Assembly (NCBI GenBank): GCA_002304345.1 | Contig: NEUU01000001.1 | Coordinates: 62,001-126,000 of the forward strand | DNA length: 64,000 nucleotides | Reading direction: 5' to 3' | From: Verrucomicrobia bacterium Tous-C9LFEB | Lineage (GTDB): Bacteria; Verrucomicrobiota; Verrucomicrobiia; Methylacidiphilales; UBA1321 | Shown here: piece by piece, positions 45,473-53,680 of the stretch | Layout: each line of letters begins with the position of its first letter | How positions within the stretch are numbered: position 1 is the stretch's first letter | Notes under the pieces: model-generated | What the model saw: the letters and a program-made list of their open reading frames with translations, nothing else | What the model was told of the DNA's origin: nothing | Database searches by the model: none | Program-made: the position numbers and the translations under genes

Positions 45473-46225
45473 ATGAAACGTTCTTTCCTTGGGTCCACTG
45501 TGGTGTTTTCACTGATGACTTCCGCCGTCATGGCGCAGACGGTTCCCGCGAGCGCGGCGGCCCCGGTGTCGGCGCATGGTCCGTTGACGTTGTGGGAGCT
45601 GATCATGTCGGCGGGTTGGGTGATGATCCCGCTGCTGTTCATTTCCGTGCTGGTGTTGTCGCTGGTATTCTTTTATGTGCTGACGTTGAAAGACAGCGCG
45701 ATTGTGGACGAAGAGATTGTGCATCGCATTGAGCCGTTTTTCGAAAACGATGATCTCGAAGGCATGGCGCGTTTTCTGGCGGATCGACCGCAGGCGACGG
45801 CGCGGGTGCTGGAGCACACGCTGAAGTTCATCCGCCGCAATCCCGACGCGGATTCGGAATCGATCAAGGCCGTGGCGGAATCCGAAGGCACGCGCATCGC
45901 GACGCAGCTCAATCAACGCGTGCTCTATGTCATGGATTGCGGCGTGCTCGCGCCGATGCTCGGTTTGTTCGGCACGGTGGTCGGCATCCTGCGCTCGTTC
46001 GGTTCGATCGCGCAGGAGGCGAGTCCGATGCGCACGATGTTGCTGGCCGGTGGTGTTTCGCAAGCGCTGGTAGCGACGGCGGTGGGTCTCGTGGTCGGCA
46101 TCACCGCGATGGGTTGCTACGCGTATTTCCGCGGTCGGGTGCAACATCTGATTTCTCTGCTCGAAGGTTCCACCACGCCGCTGGTGCAGCAGTTGATTTT
46201 GCTGCGCAAACGCCGCGATAAATAA
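45473..46225 (+). CDS. MotA/TolQ/ExbB-family proton channel (second set)
   Basis: A 250-residue protein. Unusually the N-terminus is a predicted signal-like segment (FLGSTVVFSLMTSAVMAQ) before the first channel helix (~47-70), followed by a cytoplasmic loop and two more helices including MDCGVLAPMLGLFGTVVGIL and GVSQALVATAVGLVVGITAM. It is the first gene of a four-gene operon with an ExbD, a TPR protein and an OmpA-domain transducer. The start at 45473 avoids a 141-codon upstream extension that overlaps adk. Confidence 0.9.
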   Translation: MKRSFLGSTVVFSLMTSAVMAQTVPASAAAPVSAHGPLTLWELIMSAGWVMIPLLFISVLVLSLVFFYVLTLKDSAIVDEEIVHRIEPFFENDDLEGMARFLADRPQATARVLEHTLKFIRRNPDADSESIKAVAESEGTRIATQLNQRVLYVMDCGVLAPMLGLFGTVVGILRSFGSIAQEASPMRTMLLAGGVSQALVATAVGLVVGITAMGCYAYFRGRVQHLISLLEGSTTPLVQQLILLRKRRDK

Positions 46226-46245
46226 TTAACCAACCACACCGGCCC

Positions 46246-46671
46246 ATGAACTTTCGCCGCCGCCTCGCCCAAGAGCCCATCTCGTTTCAGCTCGCGCCGT
46301 TCATCGACGTGGTCATGTTCCTGCTCTGCTTCTTTTTGCTGACATGGAACCTGTCGCGTTATGAAACCGATCTGCAGGTAAAAATCCCCGCCGCCAGCCA
46401 CGGCAAGGAACCGCAGCGCCTGCCCGGCGAGGCGATTGTGAATGTCCGTCAGGATGGCACGATTGCGTTGCAGGGCCGGACCGTGACGTATGCGGAGCTG
46501 GAGGAAGTCTTGCGCGGCATCGTGAAGGCGTACCCGGACCAGGTGTTGGTGTTGCGCGCGGATGAAAAGGCGAACTACAAGAACATCGTGAAGGTGCTCG
46601 ACGCGGCGCGGGCCGCTGATTTGTGGAACATCGCGTTCGCCACGTCGCCTCCCGAAAAGGGCGGGCAGTAA
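46246..46671 (+). CDS. ExbD/TolR-family protein (second set)
   Basis: A 141-residue single-pass protein with the channel aspartate Asp21 in LAPFIDVVMFLLCFFLLTW and a periplasmic domain (AIVNVRQDGTIALQGRTVTY, VLVLRADEKANYKNIVKVLD). With the upstream MotA/TolQ/ExbB protein it forms the proton-driven motor. It starts 20 bases after the first gene and is followed after 29 bases by the TPR gene. It is clearly different in sequence from the ExbD at 3030. Confidence 0.91.
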   Translation: MNFRRRLAQEPISFQLAPFIDVVMFLLCFFLLTWNLSRYETDLQVKIPAASHGKEPQRLPGEAIVNVRQDGTIALQGRTVTYAELEEVLRGIVKAYPDQVLVLRADEKANYKNIVKVLDAARAADLWNIAFATSPPEKGGQ

Positions 46672-46700
46672 TCACTTCAGCCATTCACTACCGGCCTACT

Positions 46701-49076
46701 ATGGGAAGCCTTTCGAGCATTGGAACTCGTGCCGCCGCTTTTTTCTGCGGCCTCGCTTCTCTCTCCGCGCAGACGAACGCGCCGAAGCCGGCTACGACAT
46801 CGACGACGACAACCATCACGGCCTCCACGCCGCAGATTCAAGTCATCTCGCCCGCCATCGCGCAGTTCGAACGGGCATCGATGTTGCTTTCGCAAAATGA
46901 TTACGCCGGAGCGCTCAAAGAATTTTCCGATCTGGTCAAGAATTACCCGAACGACAGCCGTCGCGATGAATCGCTCTATCGCGTCGCGGAATGTTATCGC
47001 GCGCTGGGTAAACCGGCGGATGCGCGCGCGGCTTACGCGTATCTGATCAAGACGTACCCGGAGAGTATTTTTCTGACGGCGGCGCAACTTCGACTCGGCG
47101 ATCTCGCGTTTCAGGCGGGGGATTTTGCCGCAGCGATCGCGCCGTTGCAGGGAGCGTTGGCCAAGGGGAATGCGGCGACGAAAATCGCGGCGACGTATTT
47201 GCTGGGAGCGGCCCAGTTGCAGACGGGTGATTTGAAATCAGGTCGTCCGCTGCTCGAGCAACTGCTCGCGAGCAAGGACAAGGACGCGGCCTCGTATGCG
47301 GCACCGTCCGCGCAAGCGCTGGCGCTGAGTTACGAGAAGGAAGGGAAGTTCGATCAGGCGCTGAAGTATTGGCAGCGGGTGCTGAACATTGCGGAGAGCA
47401 AACCGACGCAATCGATGGCCGCAGCGCGGGGTGGCTGGGCGGCGTTGCAGGCGGGGAATGTGAAGGAAGCGGAAGCGCTTTTCGAAACGTGTCGTCGACT
47501 GGATACGGGAAGCGATTGGCGGCGCGTGGCGAATACGGGACTCGTGCGGCTTTATTATCAGCAGAAGCGGTTTCAGGATTTGCTCGATCTGCGGAGTGCG
47601 GAACCGGCGGGATTTCTGGAGAGCGCGAAAGCGGAGATTTTTCTCGCGGTGGCGCGGTCGTGGTTTGAGCTGAAGAAATACCCGGAAGCCTCGGATGCTT
47701 TCGATATTTATCTGAAAGATTACGGCGATCGGCCCGAAGCGCCCGAGGCGGCGTTCCAGCGTTTGCTCGCGCGCGCGCAGGGCGACGGTTCGACGCTGGA
47801 AGGGGACACATCGGCTTTCCTCGCGAAATATCCGAACGCGCCGCAGGCGATTCGCGTACAGCTTTTGCGCGCGCAGGATTTTTCGCGCCGGCAGAAGTTC
47901 GCGCCGGCCATTCCGATGTGGCAGACGTTGTTGCAGAGCGGAAATAAAGAACTGCCGCACGACCAGATTTTATTCGAGCTGGCGCGGGCTTATTATCAGG
48001 AAAAGAAATGGGTGCAGGCGGCAGAGATGTACGACCGTTTCGCCAACGAATTTCCGCAGAACGCTTCCGCGCTTCCGGCTCGTATCCGGCAGGCGATCAG
48101 TTTGCAGAATGCGGCGCAACCCGATCTCGCGATTGGCGCGTGGGAAAAAGTGCGTCGCGCGGCGGCGGATAATTCGCCCGAGCGGCAGATGGCGCTGGAG
48201 CAACTTGGCTTGCTCTACACGCAGGCGGGCCGGACCCCGGACGCCGTGGCGGTTTTCGGCGACCTGTTGAAATCCTTCCCCCAGACGAAAGTGCGCGCCC
48301 TCGCGCTCTACACGATCGGCTCCGACGCGTTCCAGAAGAAGAATTACAAGGACGCGGAACCGGCCTTGCTCGAAGCGCGCAAGCTGGACGATGCGACGTA
48401 TGGGCTTTCCGCCTGCGAGCGGCTCGCGTTGCTGGCCTTTGCGCTGCAGGATTTCAAGAAAGCGCCCGCGTACGTGTCCGATTACGAGAAGGAAGCGGCC
48501 TCGGCTCCGAATGCGTCCAAGCTCCCCGCCGCGCTCTATTTCTGGCTGGGACAACAGGCGCAGGCGGCGAGTCAATATGATCGCGCCATCATCTGGTTCA
48601 CGATTGTGACGGGACACCCGCAGGGTGGGGATTTCGTCACGCCTGCGTGGTGGTTGCTGGCGGAAAATCAACGCTCCGGCGGCCAATTCAAAAACGCGGT
48701 GGCGAGTTACCTGACCTATCGCCAACGCAATCCCGCCGCCGCGAACAGCACGGAAGTCCTCCTCGCACTGGCGCAGGCGCAACTCGGAGCGGGGAGCTAC
48801 GACGCGGCGCAGGCGCTCGTCGAGCAGGCGATGTTGCAGGAGCCCGAGGGCAAGGGGAATGCAGCGGCGCGCAAGATTCTCGGCGATGTCTATTTTGTGC
48901 GGGGAAATTATCTGGAAGCGGCGAAGGCCTACGCAGCGCTTGCGTTGCTCTATAATGATCCGTACCTCACGCCGCTGGCCATGAAGCGGGCGGCGGAGTC
49001 GTATGAAAAAGCCGGACAGCTTGACCAAGCGCAGGAATGGCGTGCAAAGTTAAAGAAGACGGGTGCGACCCCATGA
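46701..49076 (+). CDS. Large periplasmic TPR protein
   Basis: A 791-residue protein with a signal peptide (TRAAAFFCGLASLSAQ), a Thr-rich linker (~28-50) and about a dozen TPR/Sel1-like repeats across the remainder, e.g. FERASMLLSQNDYAGALKEF, SLYRVAECYRALGKPADARA and FELARAYYQEKKWVQAAEMY. The domain is like CpoB/YbgF but much longer. Long periplasmic TPR proteins in Tol-type operons may coordinate cell-wall synthesis with envelope constriction. It overlaps the OmpA-type transducer by ATGA. I start at 46701 where the signal peptide begins. Confidence 0.87.
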   Translation: MGSLSSIGTRAAAFFCGLASLSAQTNAPKPATTSTTTTITASTPQIQVISPAIAQFERASMLLSQNDYAGALKEFSDLVKNYPNDSRRDESLYRVAECYRALGKPADARAAYAYLIKTYPESIFLTAAQLRLGDLAFQAGDFAAAIAPLQGALAKGNAATKIAATYLLGAAQLQTGDLKSGRPLLEQLLASKDKDAASYAAPSAQALALSYEKEGKFDQALKYWQRVLNIAESKPTQSMAAARGGWAALQAGNVKEAEALFETCRRLDTGSDWRRVANTGLVRLYYQQKRFQDLLDLRSAEPAGFLESAKAEIFLAVARSWFELKKYPEASDAFDIYLKDYGDRPEAPEAAFQRLLARAQGDGSTLEGDTSAFLAKYPNAPQAIRVQLLRAQDFSRRQKFAPAIPMWQTLLQSGNKELPHDQILFELARAYYQEKKWVQAAEMYDRFANEFPQNASALPARIRQAISLQNAAQPDLAIGAWEKVRRAAADNSPERQMALEQLGLLYTQAGRTPDAVAVFGDLLKSFPQTKVRALALYTIGSDAFQKKNYKDAEPALLEARKLDDATYGLSACERLALLAFALQDFKKAPAYVSDYEKEAASAPNASKLPAALYFWLGQQAQAASQYDRAIIWFTIVTGHPQGGDFVTPAWWLLAENQRSGGQFKNAVASYLTYRQRNPAAANSTEVLLALAQAQLGAGSYDAAQALVEQAMLQEPEGKGNAAARKILGDVYFVRGNYLEAAKAYAALALLYNDPYLTPLAMKRAAESYEKAGQLDQAQEWRAKLKKTGATP

Positions 49077-50092
49077 AACATTTCACCAACCCCTACGTTG
49101 AAGAAGAGCCGCCGGTGTTGCGCTGGGCAATTATTGCCCTCGTGCTGTCGCTCGCACTGCATGTGGCCGTGGCGTGGTGGTTCGGCTGGATTCGACTCGC
49201 CGATTACGCCATTCCTTATCAAGAGCAAAAGTACAAGAAGCCGTTTCAACTCAAGCGCGTGGATATGAACCCGGCCACGCTGAGCGGTGCTCAGGACAAG
49301 GGCGTCTCCGTCATTCCCGTGGCCCGCGATCCGAATCCCGCACCCACACAATCGAGTGACGGCCGCGCCATTGCCCGCGCCTTGTTGACGAACCCGCCGC
49401 AAATGGCGGTTCCGACCACGCCCGACCCGGTCAGTTCCGCCATCACGGCGAATCCGGCGACGAGTCCCTATTCGCCTTCGGACAAGTCGAAGATCGAATC
49501 CGAGATTGCCCGTATTAATGTGGGCGCACTCAATTTGAATGGTCCCGACCAACCGGCGGGCGGTGTTCCCATTCCCACGACCAGCGGTGGCAGTGGCGAT
49601 ACTTCCGGCACGGGCGGTATTGCGGCCTTGCCCGGTCCCGCCACGGCGGGGGGAGATGCCTTGCCGAGCTTCGAGCAGATCAGCGCCGGATTCCGGTCGC
49701 CGTCGGCGGGAATCAATCCGAAGATGCCGGAGCCAGTTCTCTTGCGCTTGCCGAGTGATGTCGTCTATGACTTCGATTCGGCGAAAGTGAAACCCGCGGC
49801 GGAGCCCTTGTTGCTGCAAGCGGTCGAGTGGATCAAGAAATATCCGGTGGCTCGCGTCCAAGTCGAAGGCCATACCGACACCTTCGGCACCGATGCTTAC
49901 AATCAAAAGCTGTCCGAGGATCGCGCGCGCGAAGCGGTCAATTGGCTCAAGCAACATTTGAACGGAGCCAACTATACGTTTGAATCCCGCGGTTACGGCA
50001 AAACGCGGCCCTTGGTGAACCCGCAAGGTTCAATTGAGGAACAACAACGTAATCGACGTGTCGAAATTGTCATTCAGGCCATCAATCCGTAA
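49073..50092 (+). CDS. TonB/TolA-like anchor fused to OmpA peptidoglycan-binding domain
   Basis: A 339-residue protein. One transmembrane helix (residues ~18-39) contains Ser26 and His30, the SxxxH motif of TonB and TolA that contacts the ExbB/TolQ channel. Residues ~45-220 are a flexible Pro/Gly/Ser/Thr linker. Residues ~225-337 are an OmpA-C domain with VVYDFDSAKVK, EGHTDTFGTDAYNQKLSEDR (His267-Asp269 region) and NRRVEI (327-332), the residues that grip diaminopimelate in peptidoglycan. Thus an energy transducer ending in a peptidoglycan-binding domain, resembling a TolA-Pal or MotB hybrid. No free Pal or TolB gene is nearby. Confidence 0.88.
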   Translation: MKHFTNPYVEEEPPVLRWAIIALVLSLALHVAVAWWFGWIRLADYAIPYQEQKYKKPFQLKRVDMNPATLSGAQDKGVSVIPVARDPNPAPTQSSDGRAIARALLTNPPQMAVPTTPDPVSSAITANPATSPYSPSDKSKIESEIARINVGALNLNGPDQPAGGVPIPTTSGGSGDTSGTGGIAALPGPATAGGDALPSFEQISAGFRSPSAGINPKMPEPVLLRLPSDVVYDFDSAKVKPAAEPLLLQAVEWIKKYPVARVQVEGHTDTFGTDAYNQKLSEDRAREAVNWLKQHLNGANYTFESRGYGKTRPLVNPQGSIEEQQRNRRVEIVIQAINP

Positions 50093-50135
50093 CCATTTGG
50101 TGATTCGTTTAGATTGATATTCAGCACACGCGGCT

Positions 50136-50177
50136 TTTTATCTTTTCTACCGATTCCAATCAATCGGCTAGATAAAA
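50136..50177. terminator. Candidate terminator of the Tol-like operon
   Basis: TTTTATCT (50136-50143) and AGATAAAA (50170-50177) flank the stem CCGATT (50150-50155)/AATCGG (50162-50167), giving an interrupted hairpin 44 bases after the OmpA-protein stop. A weak terminator or a structural element. Confidence 0.4.
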
Positions 50178-50249
50178 ACTTCCTTAATACGGCGTTCCCT
50201 TTAAAGGGATTGCAACGGTAAAGGTCTCTTCGGTCAAATGGTCCAGCCC

Positions 50250-50279
50250 TTGAGACAGTCTTGTCTTTTAGAATATTAT
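50250..50279 (+). promoter_or_regulatory. Promoter of the MarR gene
   Basis: TTGAGA (50250-50255) and TATTAT (50274-50279) are separated by 18 bases, close to the sigma-70 consensus, in an A+T-rich stretch ending 35 bases before the MarR start codon. Confidence 0.6.
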
Positions 50280-50280
50280 T

Positions 50281-50306
50281 GCTTGAAACATTTATTTAGT
50301 TTAAGC
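50281..50306. promoter_or_regulatory. Candidate MarR operator
   Basis: GCTTGAAAC (50281-50289) is inverted as GTTTAAGC (50299-50306) over the expected transcription start. MarR regulators usually repress their own gene through such palindromes, so autoregulation is likely. Confidence 0.5.
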
Positions 50307-50314
50307 TTCTACGT

Positions 50315-50788
50315 ATGGAATCATTTGAAAGCAATGTCCACATCGCCGAAGAACTGGCCGAAATCGCGACACAATTACAGCGGTCGTTTTTGGTTGAGTT
50401 ATCCACCGAAGTGAACCGGGGAAACATCTCCATTCCCCAGTATACGCTCTTGGGATTTCTCAATCAGAGCACAGGACTGAACATGTCGCAGTTGGCCGAA
50501 CTGATGCGTCATACGACACCGGCGACCACGGGATTGGTTGACCGATTGGTTGAAGCCGGATTGGTCGAACGATTCAGTCATCCTAAAGATCGCCGTCAGG
50601 TATTGGTTCGTATTACCGACAAAGGCCGCGAATTGGTCGAAGGGATGAAGCGGGGCATCGTCCGGAACATTCTTGAGATGTTCAAGGAACTGAGCCACGA
50701 AGATCAGGAAGCGTGGGTCCGCATTTATCGCACGATCATTCGTCGTTGCTCGGCCCACCATAACGGTACGGCTGCCAACGCGCGCTAA
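50315..50788 (+). CDS. MarR-family transcriptional regulator
   Basis: A 157-residue winged-helix protein: helix 1 (EELAEIATQLQRSFLVELS), the HTH core MSQLAELMRHTTPATTGLVDRLVEAGLVERF, and the beta-wing PKDRRQVLVRITDKGRELVE. MarR proteins release DNA on binding phenolic or oxidative signals. It is monocistronic, with a candidate operator over its own promoter and no obvious target neighbour. Confidence 0.92.
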   Translation: MESFESNVHIAEELAEIATQLQRSFLVELSTEVNRGNISIPQYTLLGFLNQSTGLNMSQLAELMRHTTPATTGLVDRLVEAGLVERFSHPKDRRQVLVRITDKGRELVEGMKRGIVRNILEMFKELSHEDQEAWVRIYRTIIRRCSAHHNGTAANAR

Positions 50789-50817
50789 GGCTTGACCTTA
50801 ACGTTAATGAGTCAGTG

Positions 50818-50900
50818 AGCGTCCGTGAGGCTTTCTCCGGACGCTATCAATGCAAAGTTTTTGATAAGCCGACAGGTGACTTTTGTTGCCTGTCGGTTAT
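50818..50900 (+). terminator. Two hairpins between the MarR and PgeF-like genes
   Basis: AGCGTCCG/CGGACGCT (50818-50845) and ATAA(g)CCGACAGG/CCTGTCGGTTAT (50864-50900, followed by CTTTT) lie in tandem. The second is a U-tailed terminator ending ten bases before the PgeF ATG, so it may end MarR transcription or attenuate the next gene. Confidence 0.55.
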
Positions 50901-50911
50901 CTTTTGGGTTC

Positions 50912-51550
50912 ATGGCCGAACCGATTTTTGATGGGTCCACTTGGGAAACCTTTCCCGCGCTCGAACTGCCGGGGATCAAGCATGGCTTTTCCTGGCGTTC
51001 GGCCATTCCCCGCGAGGAATTGGAGTCGCGCGTTCCCGAGTTTCTCGAGCGCGGCGGTTTCCCGAGCGAGCGAACGATCTACGGCGAGCAGCCGCATGGC
51101 AATGGCGTGGCGGTCGTAAAGACGGTGCCTCCGACGCGCTATGCCGGGGTGGATGCGATGGTGACGGCGCTGCGGCAAACTCCGCTCGTGGTGCGCGTGG
51201 CCGATTGCGGACCGGTATACTTTTATGATCCGGTGAAGCAGGTGATCGGTCTGGCTCATTCCGGTCGCAAGGGAACGGAGCTGAACATCACGAGTGAAGT
51301 GATTCGCACTTTGCGCGAGAACTACGACACGAATCCGGGAGATCTGATTGTTCAACTCGGACCCTGCATTCGCCCGCCGCATTATGAGGTGCCGTTCGCG
51401 GCGATGATCCTGCAACAGGCTCGCGATGCGGGCGTGACGCAGGTGCACGATTGCGGACGCTGCACGGCGGCGACCTTGCCGCATTACTATTCGTACCGCG
51501 CGGAAAAGGGGCAGACGGGCCGCATGTGGGCGGTGCTGATGCTCGCGTGA
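50912..51550 (+). CDS. pgeF: Laccase-domain (YfiH/PgeF) protein
   Basis: A 212-residue DUF152 protein. The putative metal ligands are His62 in EQPHGNG, Cys99 in VADCGPV and His116 in GLAHSGRKG, in the expected spacing; GPCIRPPHYEV is also conserved. Once called multicopper polyphenol oxidases, these proteins are now thought to be purine nucleoside phosphorylases/peptidoglycan editing factors (removing wrong Ser from UDP-MurNAc). HSGRKG instead of the usual HAGWRG loses the conserved Trp. ATG at 50912 gives a normal N-terminus. Confidence 0.82.
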   Translation: MAEPIFDGSTWETFPALELPGIKHGFSWRSAIPREELESRVPEFLERGGFPSERTIYGEQPHGNGVAVVKTVPPTRYAGVDAMVTALRQTPLVVRVADCGPVYFYDPVKQVIGLAHSGRKGTELNITSEVIRTLRENYDTNPGDLIVQLGPCIRPPHYEVPFAAMILQQARDAGVTQVHDCGRCTAATLPHYYSYRAEKGQTGRMWAVLMLA

Positions 51551-51555
51551 CGGGT

Positions 51556-51618
51556 GCAGGGCTCAACCCTGCCTCCCCGATGTAACCCAATCGTAACGCC
51601 ACAAATGGCGGGTCTTTT
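51556..51618. repeat. Two short palindromes before the RNA-binding protein gene
   Basis: GCAGGG-CTCAA-CCCTGC (51556-51572) resembles CAGGGCT-G-AGCCCTG in the galE downstream mosaic. CGCCA-CAAA-TGGCG followed by GGTCTTTT (51597-51618) looks like the terminator of the PgeF-like gene. Confidence 0.55.
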
Positions 51619-51661
51619 GCTAGGGTGACGGCATTAACCGCAGCAAAGGACTTGTGATCGC

Positions 51662-51949
51662 ATGAGCATTAAACTCTACGTTGGGAATCTTCCGTATCAA
51701 ACGACCGAACAGGAATTGACCGAGCACTTTGGCCGGGTCGGTCAGGTGAACCAGGTGCAATTCATCCTGGACAAGATGACCAAGCGCCCGCGCGGCTTTG
51801 GTTTTGTCGTGATGGAAAACAAGGAAGAGGGCGAGGAGGCGATTCGCCAATTCCACGGCTCCGATTTTGGCGGTCGCAAGCTGACGGTGAATGAAGCGAA
51901 GCCGATGGAGCATCGCCCCCGGCCGCAAAGCGCTTCTCCGGCGCGTTAA
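51662..51949 (+). CDS. RRM-domain RNA-binding protein
   Basis: A 95-residue single RRM: RNP2 KLYVGNLPY at residues 4-12, RNP1 RGFGFVVME at 44-52, with a short Arg/Pro-rich tail (HRPRPQSASPAR). Such small glycine-less RRM proteins are cold-shock-associated RNA chaperones in cyanobacteria and other phyla. Monocistronic, with a strong terminator after it. Confidence 0.92.
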   Translation: MSIKLYVGNLPYQTTEQELTEHFGRVGQVNQVQFILDKMTKRPRGFGFVVMENKEEGEEAIRQFHGSDFGGRKLTVNEAKPMEHRPRPQSASPAR

Positions 51950-51962
51950 GCGAGAGCGACAA

Positions 51963-51995
51963 AAAAAAGGCACACCTTGCGGGTGTGCCTTTTTT
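51963..51995. terminator. Bidirectional terminator between the RRM and OB-fold genes
   Basis: AAAAAAGGCACACC (51963-51976) and GGTGTGCCTTTTTT (51982-51995) form a 14-base-pair stem with a five-base loop between convergent genes; A/T runs suit both directions. Confidence 0.9.
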
Positions 51996-52012
51996 GTGGG
52001 AAGAGAAGTGGC

Positions 52013-52393
52013 TTATTTGACGTAGCGCCAGCTGCTGACTTCGACTTCGAGCTTGCCGATGCTCAGGAAGGCCTGATCAATGCGGCCGCGCACGACGATG
52101 TTCTTGCCGACGGGCAGATCGATTTCGCTATCGAGCTGGATGGTGCCGGTGCCATCGGTGAAGAAGTAGGTTTCGTCCTTGTACTTCTTGGTGATCTTAC
52201 CAACCAGAACGACGTAACAGTCGTCTGCGTCGAGTTCGTGCTGAACCGACTCGATCCAGCGGATGCTGGTGACGCGGTCCTTATTGCTGCAGGGCGAGGC
52301 CGATTTGCTGCAAGCGGCGTTATCTCCGGCATTCAGGGCAGTGACTCCGACGAGGGTGAGACAGGCTGTAAGAGCGAGGAGGATTTTTTTCAT
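52013..52393 (-). CDS. Exported bacterial OB-fold (BOF/YgiW) protein
   Basis: A 126-residue protein: signal peptide MKKILLALTACLTLVGVTALNA, a cysteine pair in AACSKSASPCSN, and an OB fold (ITKKYKDETYFFTDGTGTIQ, LDSEIDLPVGKNIVVRGRID) of the NirD/YgiW/BOF family. Members are periplasmic stress-associated proteins of poorly known function. Convergent with the RRM gene. Confidence 0.8.
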   Translation of the reverse strand: MKKILLALTACLTLVGVTALNAGDNAACSKSASPCSNKDRVTSIRWIESVQHELDADDCYVVLVGKITKKYKDETYFFTDGTGTIQLDSEIDLPVGKNIVVRGRIDQAFLSIGKLEVEVSSWRYVK

Positions 52394-52513
52394 TGGGGCA
52401 AAACCTATCGCACGATAAATCGTTTGAGAAGAAGAATTAGTGCGATTTGCAATGTATTCTTGTAACTAATAGATAAGCCCGGGAAGCCGCGCTATTTCCT
52501 ACTAGTGAAGTAA

Positions 52514-53617
52514 TTACACGCTTGCGACGGCGCGTGGGGCGGTGGACTGATGGGCTTGATGTACCTGATTGAGCATCGAGGCAATGCTGGAGGGCCAGTA
52601 TTGGAGCAGGCCGAGGACGCGGACGGCGCGGGCGGGACGACGGGCGCACCAGTTGGTGAAGGTGTTGACGCGGGCGCGTTTTTTGTAGAGCGCGCGGTGG
52701 GCGTCGCTGTAGGTGGCTTGCGCGATTGCGTCGTCGTTCGTTTCCAATCCTTTGAGGATGGCCTGAGCGGCGGCCTCGCCTGAAGAGAGGGCGAAGTAGA
52801 TGCCTTCGCCGGTGAAGGGTTCGACCACGCGGGCGGCGTCGCCAGCGAGGAGGATGCGTCCACGACCGAGATCGGCGGCGCGGCGGGAAATGGGATAGAT
52901 GCTGTGCCAGACTTGGGCTGGGAGTTTGGGAAAGTAACGGTTGGCGATTTTTTGCGGTGTGGCGTTGGCTTTGGAGCCGAGGACAAGGCAAAGGTTGGCG
53001 GTCTTCTCGGAGGTGCGGGTCATGCCGTAGTAGCCCTCGTTGAAGATGTGCATGTGGACGTAATGATCGAGTTCGTCCGGCTCGATGTTGGCCTGCCATG
53101 CGACGCGGGTGCAGGTTTGGCGATAGGTGGCGAGTCCGCTCAAGCGCGAGACGATGGAATTGCGGCCGTCTGCGCCGATAATGTAGCGGCCTTTAAACAA
53201 GCCTTGCGTCGTTTTGACTTCACCCTTGAAGTCGGCACCATCGACGCGCACGCCATGGAAAAGTTGAGCCCCGGCTTCCTGCGCTTCATGGCAGAGCCAG
53301 TTGTCGAGAACTTCCCGTTCCACGGCACGCTCGCCGCGTTCGGAGAGAACGAAGTTGTGCTTGAAGATGACCTTCTGATTCAGCTCGAGGCTGATCCCGC
53401 GCAGGGATTGGTGGGGGAGTTCGGCGAAACGTTCGGCGAGGCCGTGCCGTTCCCAGATGGGCCAGCAGCTCGGATTGACGCAATCGCCACAGACCTTGGG
53501 GCGGGGGAACCGGGCTTTGTCGATCAAGGCCACACGTTTCCCGGCGCGGGCCAAGACCAGCGCTGCCAGGGAACCGGCGGGACCGGACCCTACGATGATC
53601 GCGTCAAATTCCTTCAT
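52514..53617 (-). CDS. FAD-dependent oxidoreductase, geranylgeranyl reductase family
   Basis: A 367-residue flavoprotein. FAD-binding GSGPAGS at residues 10-16, the family's KVCGDCVNPS (residues 41-50), GADGRNS, and GDAARVVEPFTGEGIYFALS in the C-terminal half. Members reduce isoprenoid or polyketide double bonds or hydroxylate aromatic rings. It is the last gene of an operon with ketosynthase, SRPBCC and methyltransferase genes. I start at the ATG at 53617, because 13 extra residues from 53656 precede the dinucleotide-binding strand. Confidence 0.85.
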   Translation of the reverse strand: MKEFDAIIVGSGPAGSLAALVLARAGKRVALIDKARFPRPKVCGDCVNPSCWPIWERHGLAERFAELPHQSLRGISLELNQKVIFKHNFVLSERGERAVEREVLDNWLCHEAQEAGAQLFHGVRVDGADFKGEVKTTQGLFKGRYIIGADGRNSIVSRLSGLATYRQTCTRVAWQANIEPDELDHYVHMHIFNEGYYGMTRTSEKTANLCLVLGSKANATPQKIANRYFPKLPAQVWHSIYPISRRAADLGRGRILLAGDAARVVEPFTGEGIYFALSSGEAAAQAILKGLETNDDAIAQATYSDAHRALYKKRARVNTFTNWCARRPARAVRVLGLLQYWPSSIASMLNQVHQAHQSTAPRAVASV

Positions 53618-53680
53618 CACGGATATCTCATCAAAATGCCAGGGTGAGCGAGTCACCCTGGTACGATCGACGGATTCGAA

